From Ctenosaura bakeri (taxonomy: Eukaryota; Chordata; Lepidosauria; Squamata; Iguanidae), in NCBI GenBank assembly GCA_948474755.1, contig CAOLHI010000559.1, positions 434,001 through 498,000 on the forward strand: 64,000 nucleotides of DNA. The letters are read 5' to 3'. The translations under genes and the position numbers were made by a program. How positions within the stretch are numbered: the first letter of the stretch is position 1; each line of letters opens with the position of its first letter. Below the pieces are notes generated by a model. That model was not told the DNA's origin, did not search any database, and saw nothing but the letters and a program-made list of their open reading frames with translations. This document shows, in pieces, positions 1 to 10,902 of the stretch.

Positions 1-1039
1 TGACCCTGCGCGGTGGGCCCCAGACTGCTGGCTGTAGCGGGGCTGTGACTTCGTGGTAGAGCTGTTCACCTGAGGCTTCGTATCGTGTAGTGATGACCTT
101 GGGGGGGAAGTGTTGTGCTTCTGTACAGGTCGTCGAGATATATCCTGGCGTGGCTGTTGGTATTCCTGCTTGTCTGTAGAAAGGGATGACCATAAAAGGC
201 TTTGGAAAAACCCCCACCTCTGGAGGCCCAAAAACCCATCTGCTGCCCTGGGAAACTTTTTCCCGCGTCCTAGGCTCTTGTTGTAACACAAAGGATGATG
301 TCTGAGGGGGTATGTGATTCAAGAATTGCTCCAATGCTATCTGGGAAAAGGACATCTTCCTTGGTGGGGGAAACTTTGCTGCTTGCATCCCAAAAGTCCA
401 GTATCTTGAATTGTACAGGCCATGTCCTTGTATGATTCACCAGCTTTTTTCCTGGTGTTGCCCAAAAATGGGCCTTAGCCTTCTCTGGTGTGAGTTCCAA
501 ATTTCTCCCGAGCTAAGGCCACAAATTTGGAAAAATTTTTTCATGTCAGCAGCAGGCATGCGGGATTCCAAAAACTCGCAGAGTTCCTGTGAGAGTAGAA
601 CGAAGTTCACTCATATAGTTCTTCTCCCAAAACCCCAAATCATTTGCTGCACGAAGAAAAAAGGGGATCAGAAAAGCTTCAAAATCCTCTGAGTCCTTGT
701 AAACTGGAAGCTGTCTGAGGCGGGTAAGAGCAAGTCGTGGCTCTGCATTCCGTTGACTAGCTTCCTGAGTTCCAGTGGAGGCCTGTGTAGAATTAGGGAT
801 CATGTCAACAGTTTTATCCAGGAACCCTGAAAACTGTTCAGGTGTCAACTTGTCATGCATAAGGCGTACTGTGTCCCAGAAAGCAGCAGGAGGGGCAAGG
901 GCTGTTGCTGGCAAACAGCCCCTTGCAGTGCCAGATTACTACCACTAGGGGTAGCTGGTTGAGCAGATGAGCTATCTTCTGTAGCATCCTGCTGTGTGGC
1001 ATTGCTGCCAGTAGGGGTCACTGCAACTTCAGGATCCAT
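1..1039 (-). pseudogene. gag-like frames of the left-edge LTR element, frameshifted
   Basis: The minus strand has a start at 1039 opening an acidic, Ser/Thr/Gln-rich N-terminus (MDPEVAVTP...) that stays open to 845. The neighbouring frame carries on from 914 to 546 with a Gag-like stretch containing a 'DSEDFEAFL' core followed by aromatic and Trp residues, then a short region around 'LTGTL'. A third frame, 500-270, continues with Lys/Pro-rich sequence, and 270-1 has Gln/Ser/Arg-rich codons as in nucleocapsid tails but no clear CCHC knuckle. The order and spacing suggest one structural polyprotein broken by at least two frameshifts and stops. The start follows an 870-base leader after the primer site, as usual for gag. 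No protease or reverse transcriptase is in view. The Gag identity is inference from position and weak motif, not from a strong domain match. Confidence 0.5.
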
Positions 1040-1905
1040 ACTGTATTCTAACAGCCTTCCAGACCTGAGTTTTATACACTAACTACCTCTGTGCACGCGA
1101 AAACTTAAAAACAAACAAACGTCTGATTGGCTGATCCAAAGAATATACAGTGCCAGGATCCCAAAAGCAAGAAAAGTGGAGAAATCCCAAACCTTTTCCC
1201 CAAACCCCCCTTTCTCACCCCCCCCCCTTTTGAAGGAACAGAGAGAGACAAGAAAACCTCTGCCTCAGTGATTAATTTAGGTACTTAGCAAATTCCTGCT
1301 ACAAGCACCTTCCTTTTGATATGTAGATTTACTAGCTGGGAGAGAAGCAGACTGAAAAATGCCGACTGCTGACTCAGAACACAATGAGTTTAGCAGCTTT
1401 AACAATCCATCTCTCACTACCAAAGTAGAAAAGAAGGAAATCCAAAGGAAAAATCACTCCTTTCCCAAACAGAGGCTTTGCATGACAGAACAGGGAAATT
1501 TCACTGAAAGCCCAAAAATCACCCTTTCCCCAAGAGTGACTCTGGTAGGCCACTCCACCCCCCAACCTCCCCACTCTCCCTCCCTTTCCAGTCACCAGGG
1601 GAAAGGGGGGAAAGGGGGGGAAAAAAAAAATTTAAAAACCTGTTTAAGCAACAAAGCCAAACCAAGCCCCCCCCTTCCCCACCCCCCCCCTTTCCACTGC
1701 AAGGAGGGAGGGAAAGGGGAAAAAAAGGGGGGGAAAAAAAACCCCTCAAAGCCTTTTTAAACAAACAAAGGCAAGGAAGCCCTCTCTCGCCCCCCTCCCC
1801 CCCCTCTCCCATCTAATTCCTTCGCAGGAGACACAGAGGATACTGGGGAGAAAACTGAAAACCCCCTAATTTCTGCAATTTAAACCCCCAACTCTCCAAT
1901 TGGGT
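1040..1905 (-). other. Leader of the LTR element, rich in G/C homopolymer runs
   Basis: Untranslated stretch between primer site and gag-like start. On the plus strand 1590-1800 alternates runs of 5-9 G with runs of A, then runs of C. Short open frames across it are low-complexity (Lys/Gly/Pro) and not credible genes. Confidence 0.55.
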
Positions 1906-1918
1906 ACCGCTGCCACCA
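1906..1918 (-). other. Primer-binding site for tRNA-Leu
   Basis: On the minus strand TGGTGGCAGCGGT follows the LTR end with no gap. It is complementary to the CCA-end of vertebrate tRNA-Leu of the AAG/UAG type (from memory of that acceptor end, ACCGCTGCCACCA). This is where reverse transcription of the element's RNA would be primed. A near copy of the site lies at 1978-1989. Confidence 0.7.
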
Positions 1919-1989
1919 TGTGATACTGGAATGTAAAATTCCAGTCTGTGAAACTGGAATGTACATTCCCGACCCCCCCGCTGCCACCA
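1919..1989 (-). repeat. Duplicated LTR terminus plus primer site
   Basis: Two copies of the same junction sit about 71 bp apart: LTR-end sequence ccagtatcaca joined to tggtggcagcgg at 1907-1929 and at 1978-2000. Between them is a GC-poor 59-bp spacer with its own short inverted repeats (ggaatgtacattcc). The arrangement looks like a tandem duplication across the LTR-leader junction. Confidence 0.65.
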
Positions 1990-2709
1990 TGTGATACTGG
2001 AGATTCCACATCCCACCATACCCCCCACCCATGTGGAGGCTGGAAAATGACACCATGCGCTGCTGGGATGATATTCCACCCTTTTTGATTTTTAGCTGTT
2101 AATTCATCTTCGCCGCCACCACCCGCTGAATTATGAATTATCTGGACCCCTTTGGGCAGTACAGCGGGACCCTGTCCAGCCACGTACATCCCTGGGTTAA
2201 GGACTTCCTTGTCCCCCCAGTCTACCCAGCTTGGCGTGGGGGAAGGGAGAGAAACGGGGTCTTTTACAGAAAGTATTTATTAAAGATAGGTAAATAAACA
2301 AGGCAAATTACCACACATGGGAAGCTCCCTCCCCTTTCCCCGGCACGCTTAGTTACAGAAAGAACAGATATGAAAGCACAGATACATTCTTTGATAGCCA
2401 GCCTCCCAAAAAAAAGAAAAATCCCCAACGCGACTAGATAACTTTAGTCTAGTACTCACAGATGGTTCTCAGGCTTAGATGTTTAAAAAGGGAAAGGGCC
2501 CCGGAGGCGAGGCCTATGGCCTCCAGCCTGCTACTGGCACAGAACCCCCTCCAGGAGGCTCCTTGGGTTTTTATCCCTTTGTTATCTCTCTGTTGTCTCT
2601 CGGCCACATGGCCTCCAAGAAGTTTTTTAACCTTTTCCCTTTGGGAACACTTTGGGAAACATCTTGAAGATGCTCACTTCTTTCCTTTTTGATTGGTCAG
2701 TTCTCACCC

Positions 2710-2810
2710 TATGACCTGTGATGCTGACCCACATGACCTATGATGCTGACCACATGACTTATGATGCTGACCCACATGACCTATGATGCTGACCCACATG
2801 ACCTATTATG
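2710..2810. repeat. 22-bp tandem repeat in LTR U3
   Basis: About four and a half copies of a 22-bp unit, catgacctatgatgctgacc plus two bases, in tandem with few substitutions and one single-base deletion. Tandem repeats in U3 commonly act as enhancer repeats in retroviral LTRs. That role is inferred here from position only. Confidence 0.8.
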
Positions 2811-2826
2811 TAACTAATCCCCAACA

Positions 2827-3784
2827 CCTTATTAACCCTTGGTTTACCTGAAGAGGGTAATGTCCCCCTTTAGCTAAATCAAGATAATGGGAAGCCCCAT
2901 TATCACAAACCTAGCAAACTATTTTCTTAAAGAGTCTCAATTAAAAGGGAAAAACAGAAATTATTTCAGTATCTCACAACGGTCGCTCTTACATTCCAAT
3001 GGAAAAATGGTATAGGATAGATGCCACTCACTCTCCAACTAGACTGTTTTCAATGGGACATATTCAATGGGGCATAGTTTTGTTTTTCTTTTATTATTGA
3101 AACAATTTTGGACACCTTTATTCAGTACCTACGCTGGGAAAAGGGAAAAGGGGAATGGTAAAATGAGTCTTCTTCTGATGTATGATCTAGATATTATGCA
3201 ACTACGATAAATTTGAATTGCTGTATACTGTTTCACTTTAGGAATAACTCTAACAAATATTAGATTACATTCTTATGATAAATTCTACAGTGCTGGCCAT
3301 TTGATTCAGAGAGAAACCTTAAAACTATGTACAGAAAAATGTTAACTATATTATAATTTACCCAACAATTGTCAACAATCAGATGTATAGTGAGAAGAAA
3401 ATATCTGTAATGTTTCCTCCAAAATGTGTGAAGCCTACAGATAAAATGAAGCGGGAGTCAAGATAGTTAACAACATTAAAACAGAACAAATTAAAACGCC
3501 TGTAAAAAAAATACATACAACAGCTAAAAAAAAGATAAATCATTTGTAGCATTGAAAAATTACATGTTGAAAATATTAATATTAAAAATATTACATATAC
3601 AAAAATGTATTAAAAAACTATACCAGCTTTAAAAGAAATCTGCAGAGAATTGAGAATCCAGTCAATTTATAAAAGCTGCCAGCACAGAAATGTCTTACCT
3701 TGTCACTGGGGAAAAGAAAGGAGCATGTTTAAAGTCTAGGAAAACAGCCACCGGGAAGGTTCTCTTCCCCTTTTTTCCCCCTAA
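2827..3784. other. Unassigned AT-rich stretch
   Basis: Flank of the LTR element. Contains A-rich runs around 3480-3620 but no motif, coding frame or repeat that I can recognise. Confidence 0.5.
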
Positions 3785-4816
3785 ATATACCTGAGATGGT
3801 GATGGCACAGGGAGAATGGCCTCTTAAAGTTCTACTGGGCTTATAAAGGGATACATGGTCCTTCAAATAACCTGGGCCCAAGCCATATAGAACTGTATTG
3901 GTCAAAACCAGCACTTTCAATTATAACCAGAAATGGACTGGTAGCCAGTGAAGCTGTTGCAACAAGGGAGTTGTGTGATCCCTGTAGCCAGTCCTAGTTA
4001 ACAACCTGCGTCTCTTTGGGACAACTGTAGTTTCTGAGCATTTTTCAAAGGGAGCCCCAAGTAAAGCACATTACAGTAGTCCAAATGAGATGCAACCAAG
4101 GCATGTATCACTGAGACCAGATCTAGCTTCTCCAGGAATAGGTGCAGTTGGTGCACTAACTTTAACCGTGCAAAAGCACTCCTGGTCACTGCTGAAAGCT
4201 GGGCCTCCAGGCTCAGGGCTCAATCCAAGAGTACCCCCAAACTGCAAAACTGTTTTTTCAGGTGGAATGTAACCCCATCTATCACAGAGTGAATCCCTAT
4301 TGCCACGCCTGTCTTTTGACTGACCAGGAACATCTCTGTTTTGTCTGGATTTGTTTATATTCATCCAGTCCATTATAGCTGCCAAACACCAGTTTAGCAC
4401 AAGAACAGCTTCCTTGGGATTAGGTCAAAAGGAATAGTAGAGCTAGATATCATCAGCATATTGATGATACCTAACACCCAAACTCAAGACAGCTTCTCCC
4501 GGTGGTTTCATGTAGATGTTAAATAGCATAGAGGAGAAGACTGAACCCTAAGGAACTCCACAGGCCAATGGCCAAGGACTAGAATAGGAATCCCCTAGCA
4601 CTACTGTTTGAGAACACCCTTCCAAGAAAGAATAGAGCCACTATTGTACAGTACTTCCAAGCCCCATTCTAGCAAGGCAGCTTTGAAGGATACCATGGTC
4701 AATAGTTTTGAAAGCTGCTGAAAGGTCCAGCAGAACAAACAGGGATATGCTTTTCCTGTCCAGTTCCTTGCGTAGGTCATCCACCAAGGCAACTAAAGCT
4801 ATTTTTATCCCATAAC
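3785..4816 (-). mobile_element. L2/CR1-like LINE fragment (RT C-terminal half and 3' region)
   Basis: On the minus strand the relic encodes pieces typical of the end of L2/CR1-clade ORF2. At 4189-3998 the frame reads LVHQLHLFLEKLDL...HALVASHLDYCNVLY.GLPLKNAQKLQL, the post-RT region of these LINEs. Further upstream (about 4450-4480) is the DNA for the reverse transcriptase motif C, visible as atatgctgatgatat but out of frame with the rest. Stops and frameshifts throughout show that it is inactive. The same family is present at 15765-18190 and 48895-50284, all on the minus strand. A MITE half abuts the 5' end at 4817. Confidence 0.8.
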
Positions 4817-4925
4817 AATGGCCATTTCCACAGTAGCTTGTTATAGTGCTATTATTCCACTTTCAACATCCTATGGAATTCTGGGGTTTGCAGTTTAGAG
4901 AGGGGCCTTTGAGGTTCTTACTTTT
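4817..4925. mobile_element. Half copy of the palindromic hAT-like MITE family
   Basis: Begins ggccatttccaca and contains the family core (ttatagtgctattattccac, tttcaacatcctatggaatt, ctggggtttgcagttta). The matching inverted second half, seen complete at 63292-63494, is absent. Confidence 0.7.
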
Positions 4926-6139
4926 CTAAAGTTCCTGTCCACATCCTTAGGCTTCACACATTGAAAAAGTATCCATCTGCGCTAGACAAACAGGGGCCGT
5001 GGTTACATCCAGCAGAACTGTATCAATTCTGGCATTGTGTTTCTTCTGACCAAATCACATCTAAAATTAATAGTTATGTTTATTGGTTCAGGCAACCCAA
5101 AAAGCTGCTTTTAACATAAAAGGACTGAAATTTCCTGAAATGTGGTGGCAATGAGAGCAGAAATAACAGCTATGGCCAGTACTAAGAAATTTTATTCACA
5201 GTGCTTTTGGGACCTGCTTGTCATCAGTATAAGAGTTTCTTCTTCAAGGTTTCCTGACACTTGAGAAACCCAGTTTTCAACCTTTTTAAAAAATATTTTC
5301 AAATATATTTTCCATCCCTCTTCATAAATTGCATTTATGCCCTGTTTTCACTTAGATCAAACCAATAGAAGCTAAAACAATTGTGATAATAAAGTGGGAA
5401 TTGTTTCTACTACAAAATAGCTATCTGTAATGCATTTACTTAATTGCATAGTTGCTATTACTAGATTTGATAAAGAGAACAATTGCTTATTCATAATTAT
5501 AAACCATTCAGTTTATTTAAAAAAAGAACAAATAAGTGACACCTACCTTAGAGTCCACCCCATGTACAATTTTGGCAAGAAATAAAAGATGTGATTACTT
5601 TGAGAAATCAATATAAAAAAATTTTTTTCATAAAATTTAAACTTTTACTTTCCTCTGTGAAGTTGTGAAGCAGCATTAATACCCATGGAGAAAAGAGGTT
5701 CTGTAAAAGCCATGTGAGGATTTAAATGACTGGAGATTATTTTACCTCATTCAATTGAGTTACTCTGTGTCCTTTTACTCTAACATCTAGTTCATGCTTG
5801 AGATACATGGAAGGAGAATGCTAGGTTTTGGAAATGTTTATTTTCAGAGGCACAGCTTAAAGGCAAATTAAACATTCGTCTGTGATGCTGATGCTTGAAT
5901 AATGAAAGACAGGTGATGTACTGATTTCTGAGTTCCTACTTCTGATGTTTTTGAACCAATCTGTTTAACTGTAGCATGAGTAAAAGATAGTATAGAGTTT
6001 GAAATATGACAGAAAGGTTTGCTATAAATCTTGGATATTTTTGTGAAGTGCCAACTTAAAACTGAAAATGGTTTCTTTTTCTTCATATCAGACTTTATAA
6101 ACTACGTGCCTTTCATCATTTATCTTACTATTCAACAGA
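4926..6139. other. Unassigned AT-rich stretch
   Basis: No coding frame, repeat or RNA motif recognised; short A- and T-runs only. Confidence 0.5.
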
Positions 6140-6226
6140 AGAGATTTACAGTGCAAGCCTATTCCAAAGTAAATCTGTGTAGTGGGACTAACTGCCTGGT
6201 AAATGAGGACAGAATTGCAATTTTTG
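6140..6226 (-). repeat. Short squamate interspersed repeat
   Basis: Contains, on the plus strand, acagtgcaagcctattcc, aaagtaaatctgtgtagtgg and cctggtaaatgaggacagaa. Read in reverse this is the same short repeat as the one at 9770-9850 (cctgggaataagtc ... ggggctttcttttgagtag). Class not certain. Confidence 0.45.
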
Positions 6227-6900
6227 GTTTCCATTTTGGTGAGCCACTACAGCAGCCTTGGGAATCATGTTGAGCTGCAGTTTCTCACATTCCTCAGCAT
6301 GGGCTATGCTGGCAAGGCCTGTTAGGACTTACAGTCCAACCACACATGGAAGCTTCATGATACCTACCCTGTGCTACAAGAATGCCAGAATTGTGTTTTT
6401 TGGACTATGGTATGCTTTAAGTAAAGGATGAGGCGATTTACACCTAGTCTTCCATTGACTTACCTTATCCTCCAATATCAGCATAGAACTCTAGTCTCCA
6501 CCTCTTTCATTGTGCTAATCATGTGAAACTCTTCATTAAATCTGTTTGTAATTGGAAAAAAAAATGCACATTGATTTGCTATGCATTCCAGCTTCAGTAT
6601 ACCTCTTCTGTTGTATTTCTGTGTTGATTTTAGATTATAATAAAGAACTTTTCCTCTCGTCCATTGGCGTATATTCCTTGTCCATTGCCATATATTTTCA
6701 TGGCATGGGCATGGGCAGTTGAGGTCACAGAAGCTTATGTGTCTATCTACACAGGAAGGGAAAATTTATGACAATTATATAATTCTGATTATGTGGGGGG
6801 GGGTCATAGGAAAGATTCAATAGAGCTACATGTTTCATGTGCTCCCAGTCTCTGTGTTATAATGTGGTGCTAATTATTATAGCACCAACTCTATTTGAGG
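6227..6900. other. Unassigned stretch
   Basis: Nothing recognisable apart from a run of ten G at about 6794. Confidence 0.45.
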
Positions 6901-6995
6901 AAATGGGGCCCTCCCTAAACTGCGACCCCAGGATTCCACAGGATGTTGAAAGTAGAATAATAGCACTACAACAGTCCAGTGCAGAAATGGCCCCA
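6901..6995. mobile_element. Second-half copy of the palindromic hAT-like MITE
   Basis: Shows the inverted half of the family: ccctccctaaactgcgacc, caggattccacaggatgttg, aaagtagaataatagcacta, ending in a gtgcagaaatggcccc terminus. The left half is missing. Confidence 0.7.
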
Positions 6996-8673
6996 GTGTG
7001 TATGTGGGTGGGGAATGCCCCTTCTTTCTCCTCTCATTGCATGCCATCTAATTACATCCTTGACAATGTATACAAGCAAGGGGAATATGTTTGGGAAGAT
7101 GAAACTGGTGAGGGTAGGAGAAATTGTTTGCCAAGACAGAGATTTGAGGGTCTGAAAAAAATCCACATCCTCTTTTGAGGCATGTTTTACAAATTTTGTT
7201 CTGAGCCTGGTTCAGGAGAACTTTGCTGACATCACTCTGAAACAGAATGTGAAATTTAAACATCCCCCTCATTCTGGTTTACTCAAAAAAACTGCATTTG
7301 TGAAAATGCAGACAGTCATTTGCAGTTGCCTAACAGGATAGAATGCTGGTAAAGATTTGTTTAAAAGAGACACACAGAGAGACTACTATAGATAATCATT
7401 ATAAAACCATCTCCATTTTCTTTCTTTCCTCCTTGCCTCCCTATTTGCAATTCAACAGATGTATTCTGAAGAGGGGGGCAGGAGAAAGCACACTATTGTT
7501 TAATTACTGTTCTCAAACACAGATGGCGCCTGCAGCTTTTTAGATGAAACCAAAGAACATATATCAATTGTATTGTCCACTCAACTTCCACTGAAATGAA
7601 CCCTTTGAGGGTCCTGTTTGTAAACTTTGACTGACTATACATTAACAGAGACCGTGGTTCAAATATGAAATAAAACAGTGCTCTTTGCTTCTCTTTAATC
7701 CCCATGGGATGCTTAGTTAATTAAAGCTGTTTATTACAACTTGATCAAAAAGTCTGAATTCTATGTGTCCTACATCTAGCTACTACAATATTCTCTGTCA
7801 TTGAGCCTCATGAGGCCCTGAAGACTCTGACTTGGTAATGCAGTCATCAAAGAGAGAGGCTAACTAACTCTTTAGTTAAAGCTGTTTGTTCCAAGGTGTA
7901 GTGCAAAATATGCTCCAGGCTTCGCAAAGCTGCAGTGTGTCTCTCCCCCACCCTTGCCTCATGTCTTTACTTTAATCTAAAGCCTCCTTGCCATACTTAA
8001 TTTAACATTGGAATCAAATTAATTATTTTGTAGCTAAATTGGTATGAAGGGTGTAAATTTTATATTTATCATGGCACATTAATTGATGCAGTGGAGTTTC
8101 TTCTGTGGGTAGCTGCAGTTAAGTTTTTATATGGAGAATGAAGATGCCATGCACACAGCATATGCTTTCAGGGAAGGGCAACAAAGTACTTCTGTATATC
8201 CCCTTTGCAATCCACCTGCTCACCTTTGATACACTTTGTCTTATTTCAGTTGAACATCCCATTCTGTATTTGTTTCTACATTAATGACTTGAAGTATGGA
8301 CATGTTTGCCCTGTTCAAGGATGTCCATGTAATTAATATTTTGTGAAGGAGCAGCATGGGATGTGTACACTACCATTCCCCTTTCAAGGTGCCCATCATC
8401 CTTCAGAATTTGGAGAGTGACTGCAGTCAGTGGAAAGGTTGCTTCACTTATGTAGGATTCCCTTGCTACTGAACATTCACCCACTATTGAACATTAGAAC
8501 AGCGAGTTTGTAAATAATGCAGGGAACCTACAGGAGTGGAACAGCAGGGTTTTCATGCTAAACATTTATAGTGCTGTGATTCCATTTTAACTGCTGTGTT
8601 TGCACTCTTGTAGAAACCTGAGGTTTGTCATTTGGGGTGGTATTGAAGAAAGTGCCTGGTTGAGAGGTCTAAA
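6996..8673. other. Unassigned stretch
   Basis: No supported gene. Short open frames on both strands here are not conserved-looking and have no domain features. Confidence 0.5.
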
Positions 8674-8877
8674 TTGTTGGTGGTGGTGGTGGTGTGTCCT
8701 TCAAGTCATTTCCAACTTGTGGCAACCCTAAGGCAAACCTATAATGGGGTTTTCTGGGGCTGAGAGTATGTGGCATCCCCAAGGTCACCCAGTGGGTTTC
8801 CATGCCTGAGTGGGGAATCAAACCCTGGTCTCCAGGATCCACAGTCTAACGCTCAAACCACTACACCATGCTAGCTC
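8674..8877 (-). mobile_element. tRNA-headed SINE (ACA-SINE-like), copy 1
   Basis: The tRNA-derived head is at the right end. On the minus strand it reads gagctagcatggtgtagtgg (A-box region), then gggtttgattcccc (B-box region). The conserved lizard body follows (gggtgaccttgggg, ctcagccccagaaaacccc, aaatgacttgaaggacacac). A (GGT)n run at 8676-8694 abuts the 3' end. Confidence 0.85.
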
Positions 8878-9106
8878 CATATACCATGCTGGCTATCCTT
8901 CCTGAACTGCAAATTCCAGGTTTCCATAGGATATAGCCATGACAGTTAAAGGGGAATTGTAGTGTTATAATTGCGTCACATGGAAGAGCCCCAAGTTTTG
9001 TCAAGGCTGGATTAAGGTGGTTGGGACCTAGGAACAATTCCTTAAAATATTGCCCCTTTACTCCAAGTATGGTATGTTCTAGAAATTGTGGCATAGAGGT
9101 GAGATG

Positions 9107-9138
9107 AAATGAATGAATAAATGAATGAATGAATGAAC
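9107..9138. repeat. (AATG)n microsatellite
   Basis: About eight near-perfect tandem copies of gaat/aatg. Confidence 0.85.
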
Positions 9139-9299
9139 GGTAAATAAAATACCAGGTGGAAATAAGCAAAGATGCAATAATCTTCATCTGTGAGCCTATT
9201 TTGAGCCTTGGAATTCTGGTTAGACTGTCAGCCTGCTTACATGCTCTTTCATACCTTTCAACATTTCATAAATGATTACAAAAATACTGTGTAAATTTT

Positions 9300-9505
9300 G
9301 TAAAGAACATCACCAAGCAACAGGAGGGCATAGCTAGTCATCCCAAGAGCTCTGAGGAGTTTTGACTTGATGATCTGATGAAGGGCAGGTATTGTGAATA
9401 TTGTGAATCAATGAGCTGTACCATAGTTTAGATTCTTTAACTAGCAGGAGGTTGGATTACACAACCCTTGGGATTCCTTCCAACTCTACAGTTCTAGAAT
9501 ACTAT
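9300..9505 (+). mobile_element. CR1 LINE 3' end fragment
   Basis: Ends with the CR1-type 3' tail: gcaggaggttggattacaca, acccttgggattccttccaa, ctctacagttctag. This is the widely shared 3' terminus of amniote CR1 elements. The upstream boundary is uncertain. Confidence 0.65.
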
Positions 9506-9769
9506 AGAAACATATGATGGTATTATCAGCTTCAAATTCCAGTTTCCCCATAAAGCTCATGTGGTCAGAATGAAGTAATTGCAGTCTTACAGCTTAATGT
9601 ACTTCACAGGGTTGTTGTAAAAATAAAAGTGGGGTGTGTGATAAATAATGTACATCATCATCAGTTCCAGAAAATAAATGGGATAAAATTAGTTAAAATA
9701 CACATAATTAAAAAAAAAAAAGACTTTTGTAAATAAATGGATGCATTTCCAATAAGGAAGTCTTGTTTA

Positions 9770-9850
9770 AACTATAGTACCCTGCATGTTTACCTGGGAA
9801 TAAGTCATACTGAACTATCTGGGGCTTTCTTTTGAGTAGATATGTATATA
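9770..9850 (+). repeat. Short squamate interspersed repeat
   Basis: Contains cctgcatgtttacctgggaa, taagtcatactgaa and ggggctttcttttgagtag, matching in reverse orientation the repeat at 6140-6226. Confidence 0.45.
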
Positions 9851-10667
9851 ATGTACGTTGTTAATTTAAATGGGATATTGCTGTTGTAGAAGCAGTTCTC
9901 TACTCTTCCTCCAATATACAAATATACAAACATACTACCCTCTCTCTCATACATAAATTCCTCCATCTTTCCTTCTTTTTCACTCACACAGAGAGACATA
10001 AACAGATTTCCCTAGCTCTCTCACATGCACACACATGCCTTTTGTCCTGGGCTCCATATTGCAACCCATCACCCTCCAATGCATGAAGAAAAACAGAGAC
10101 AGAGGAAGTGATTTTATTGTTCCACACATTCTTAATTATGTGGACAAAGGAGACTCCTCAATAGGTATCTTAGGTTGCAGTCATCTGGGTGACTGGTCTT
10201 GCACAAGCGTCAAGTAATGGTAGTCAGGCAACAAATACAGGAATCTAAAATAACATAGTCAAGTGATTGATAATGTCATTAGATAAATAGTCCTTGGCTG
10301 GCATCCTATTAGTGATATACACAAGCTTAAGTTGACTTTACTCCTAAATACATCTTTTTTTTTTCCTTTTGGTTGTTCAGAGGTTGACATTCTCTTCCAC
10401 CTTCCACAACAACCCAATCCCCACAATAGCTCACTGAATGGACATTTTGTGGCTGGTGAAGACCATGGGGGACTCTGGCAGAACTCTTCGCTTGTGGTTG
10501 GTTGTGGGATATAGCCAGGTGTTTCCTCACTCCCCTCACTCTTTACCAGCCACAGAATGGATGTTCAGGATGGCTATCACAGAAAAACAGTAAGTCTTGG
10601 GGGTAATGTGAGGGGACCCTTAATGCAGTTCTATCTGCAGAATGGTTGCAGGCCCAATGGTTCCTTG
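9851..10667. other. Unassigned stretch
   Basis: A pyrimidine-rich patch with CA repeats lies around 9960-10045. Nothing else recognised. Confidence 0.45.
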
Positions 10668-10902
10668 GAGAGCCAGTGTGGTGAGTGATTTGAACACTGG
10701 ACTGTGACCCTGGAAAGCAAGATTCAATTCCCCACTTGGCTATGATTGATTGATTCTCCACTTGGCCATGAAAACCCACTGGGTGACCTTGGACACAAAA
10801 CACACTCTCAGCCTCCAGAAAACCCCATGACAGAGTTACCTTAGGTTTGCTGTAAATCAGAAATGACTTGAGGGCACACAACAACAAGAACAACAACAAC
10901 AG
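10668..10902 (+). mobile_element. ACA-SINE-like SINE, copy 2
   Basis: Head gagagccagtgtggtgagtg, B-box-like caagattcaattcccc, body aaaacccactgggtgacctt and cagaaatgacttgagggcac, then an (ACA)n-rich tail ending near 10902. A short internal duplication (ttggctatga / ttggccatga, 10737-10768) distinguishes it from other copies. Confidence 0.85.

Larger units (their letters stand above)
1..2826 (-). mobile_element. 5' part of an LTR retrotransposon (Gypsy- or ERV-like), cut by the window edge
   Basis: Read on the minus strand this is the 5' end of an LTR element: an LTR (2826 to 1919), a primer-binding site matching the 3' end of a tRNA-Leu, a long leader (about 1905 to 1040) and gag-like frames that continue off the left edge. 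The other LTR, pol and env (if any) lie outside, so neither a target duplication nor the class can be settled. A short Gag-like motif rich in acidic residues followed by 'AFL' resembles Ty3/Gypsy Gag, while tRNA-Leu priming also occurs in ERV-L retroviruses. The gag frames are broken, so this copy is a relic. Confidence 0.75.
1919..2826 (-). repeat. 5' LTR of the left-edge element
   Basis: The LTR runs on the minus strand from TGTTGGGGATTAG at 2826 to an ACA end at 1919-1921, about 908 bp. U3 carries five copies of a 22-bp tandem repeat (2710-2810). A TATA-like gggataaaaaccc on the minus strand lies at 2565-2577, and a polyadenylation signal AATAAA on the minus strand at 2276-2281. The 3' end is followed directly by the primer site. 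A second LTR-end-plus-primer-site pair at 1978-1992 makes the exact inner boundary ambiguous: the LTR may originally have ended at 1990. Confidence 0.72.

Noticed and set aside
1359..1812. Overlapping 70-130-codon frames on both strands
   Set aside because: Low-complexity translations of G-, C- and A-runs in the LTR element leader.
2710..2810. Possible CRISPR-like direct repeats
   Set aside because: Units are directly adjacent with no spacers, in a vertebrate LTR; it is a plain tandem repeat.
8674..8877. tRNA-like A and B boxes
   Set aside because: They belong to the head of a SINE; no acceptor stem or cloverleaf closes, so no tRNA gene is called. The same holds for the other five copies.
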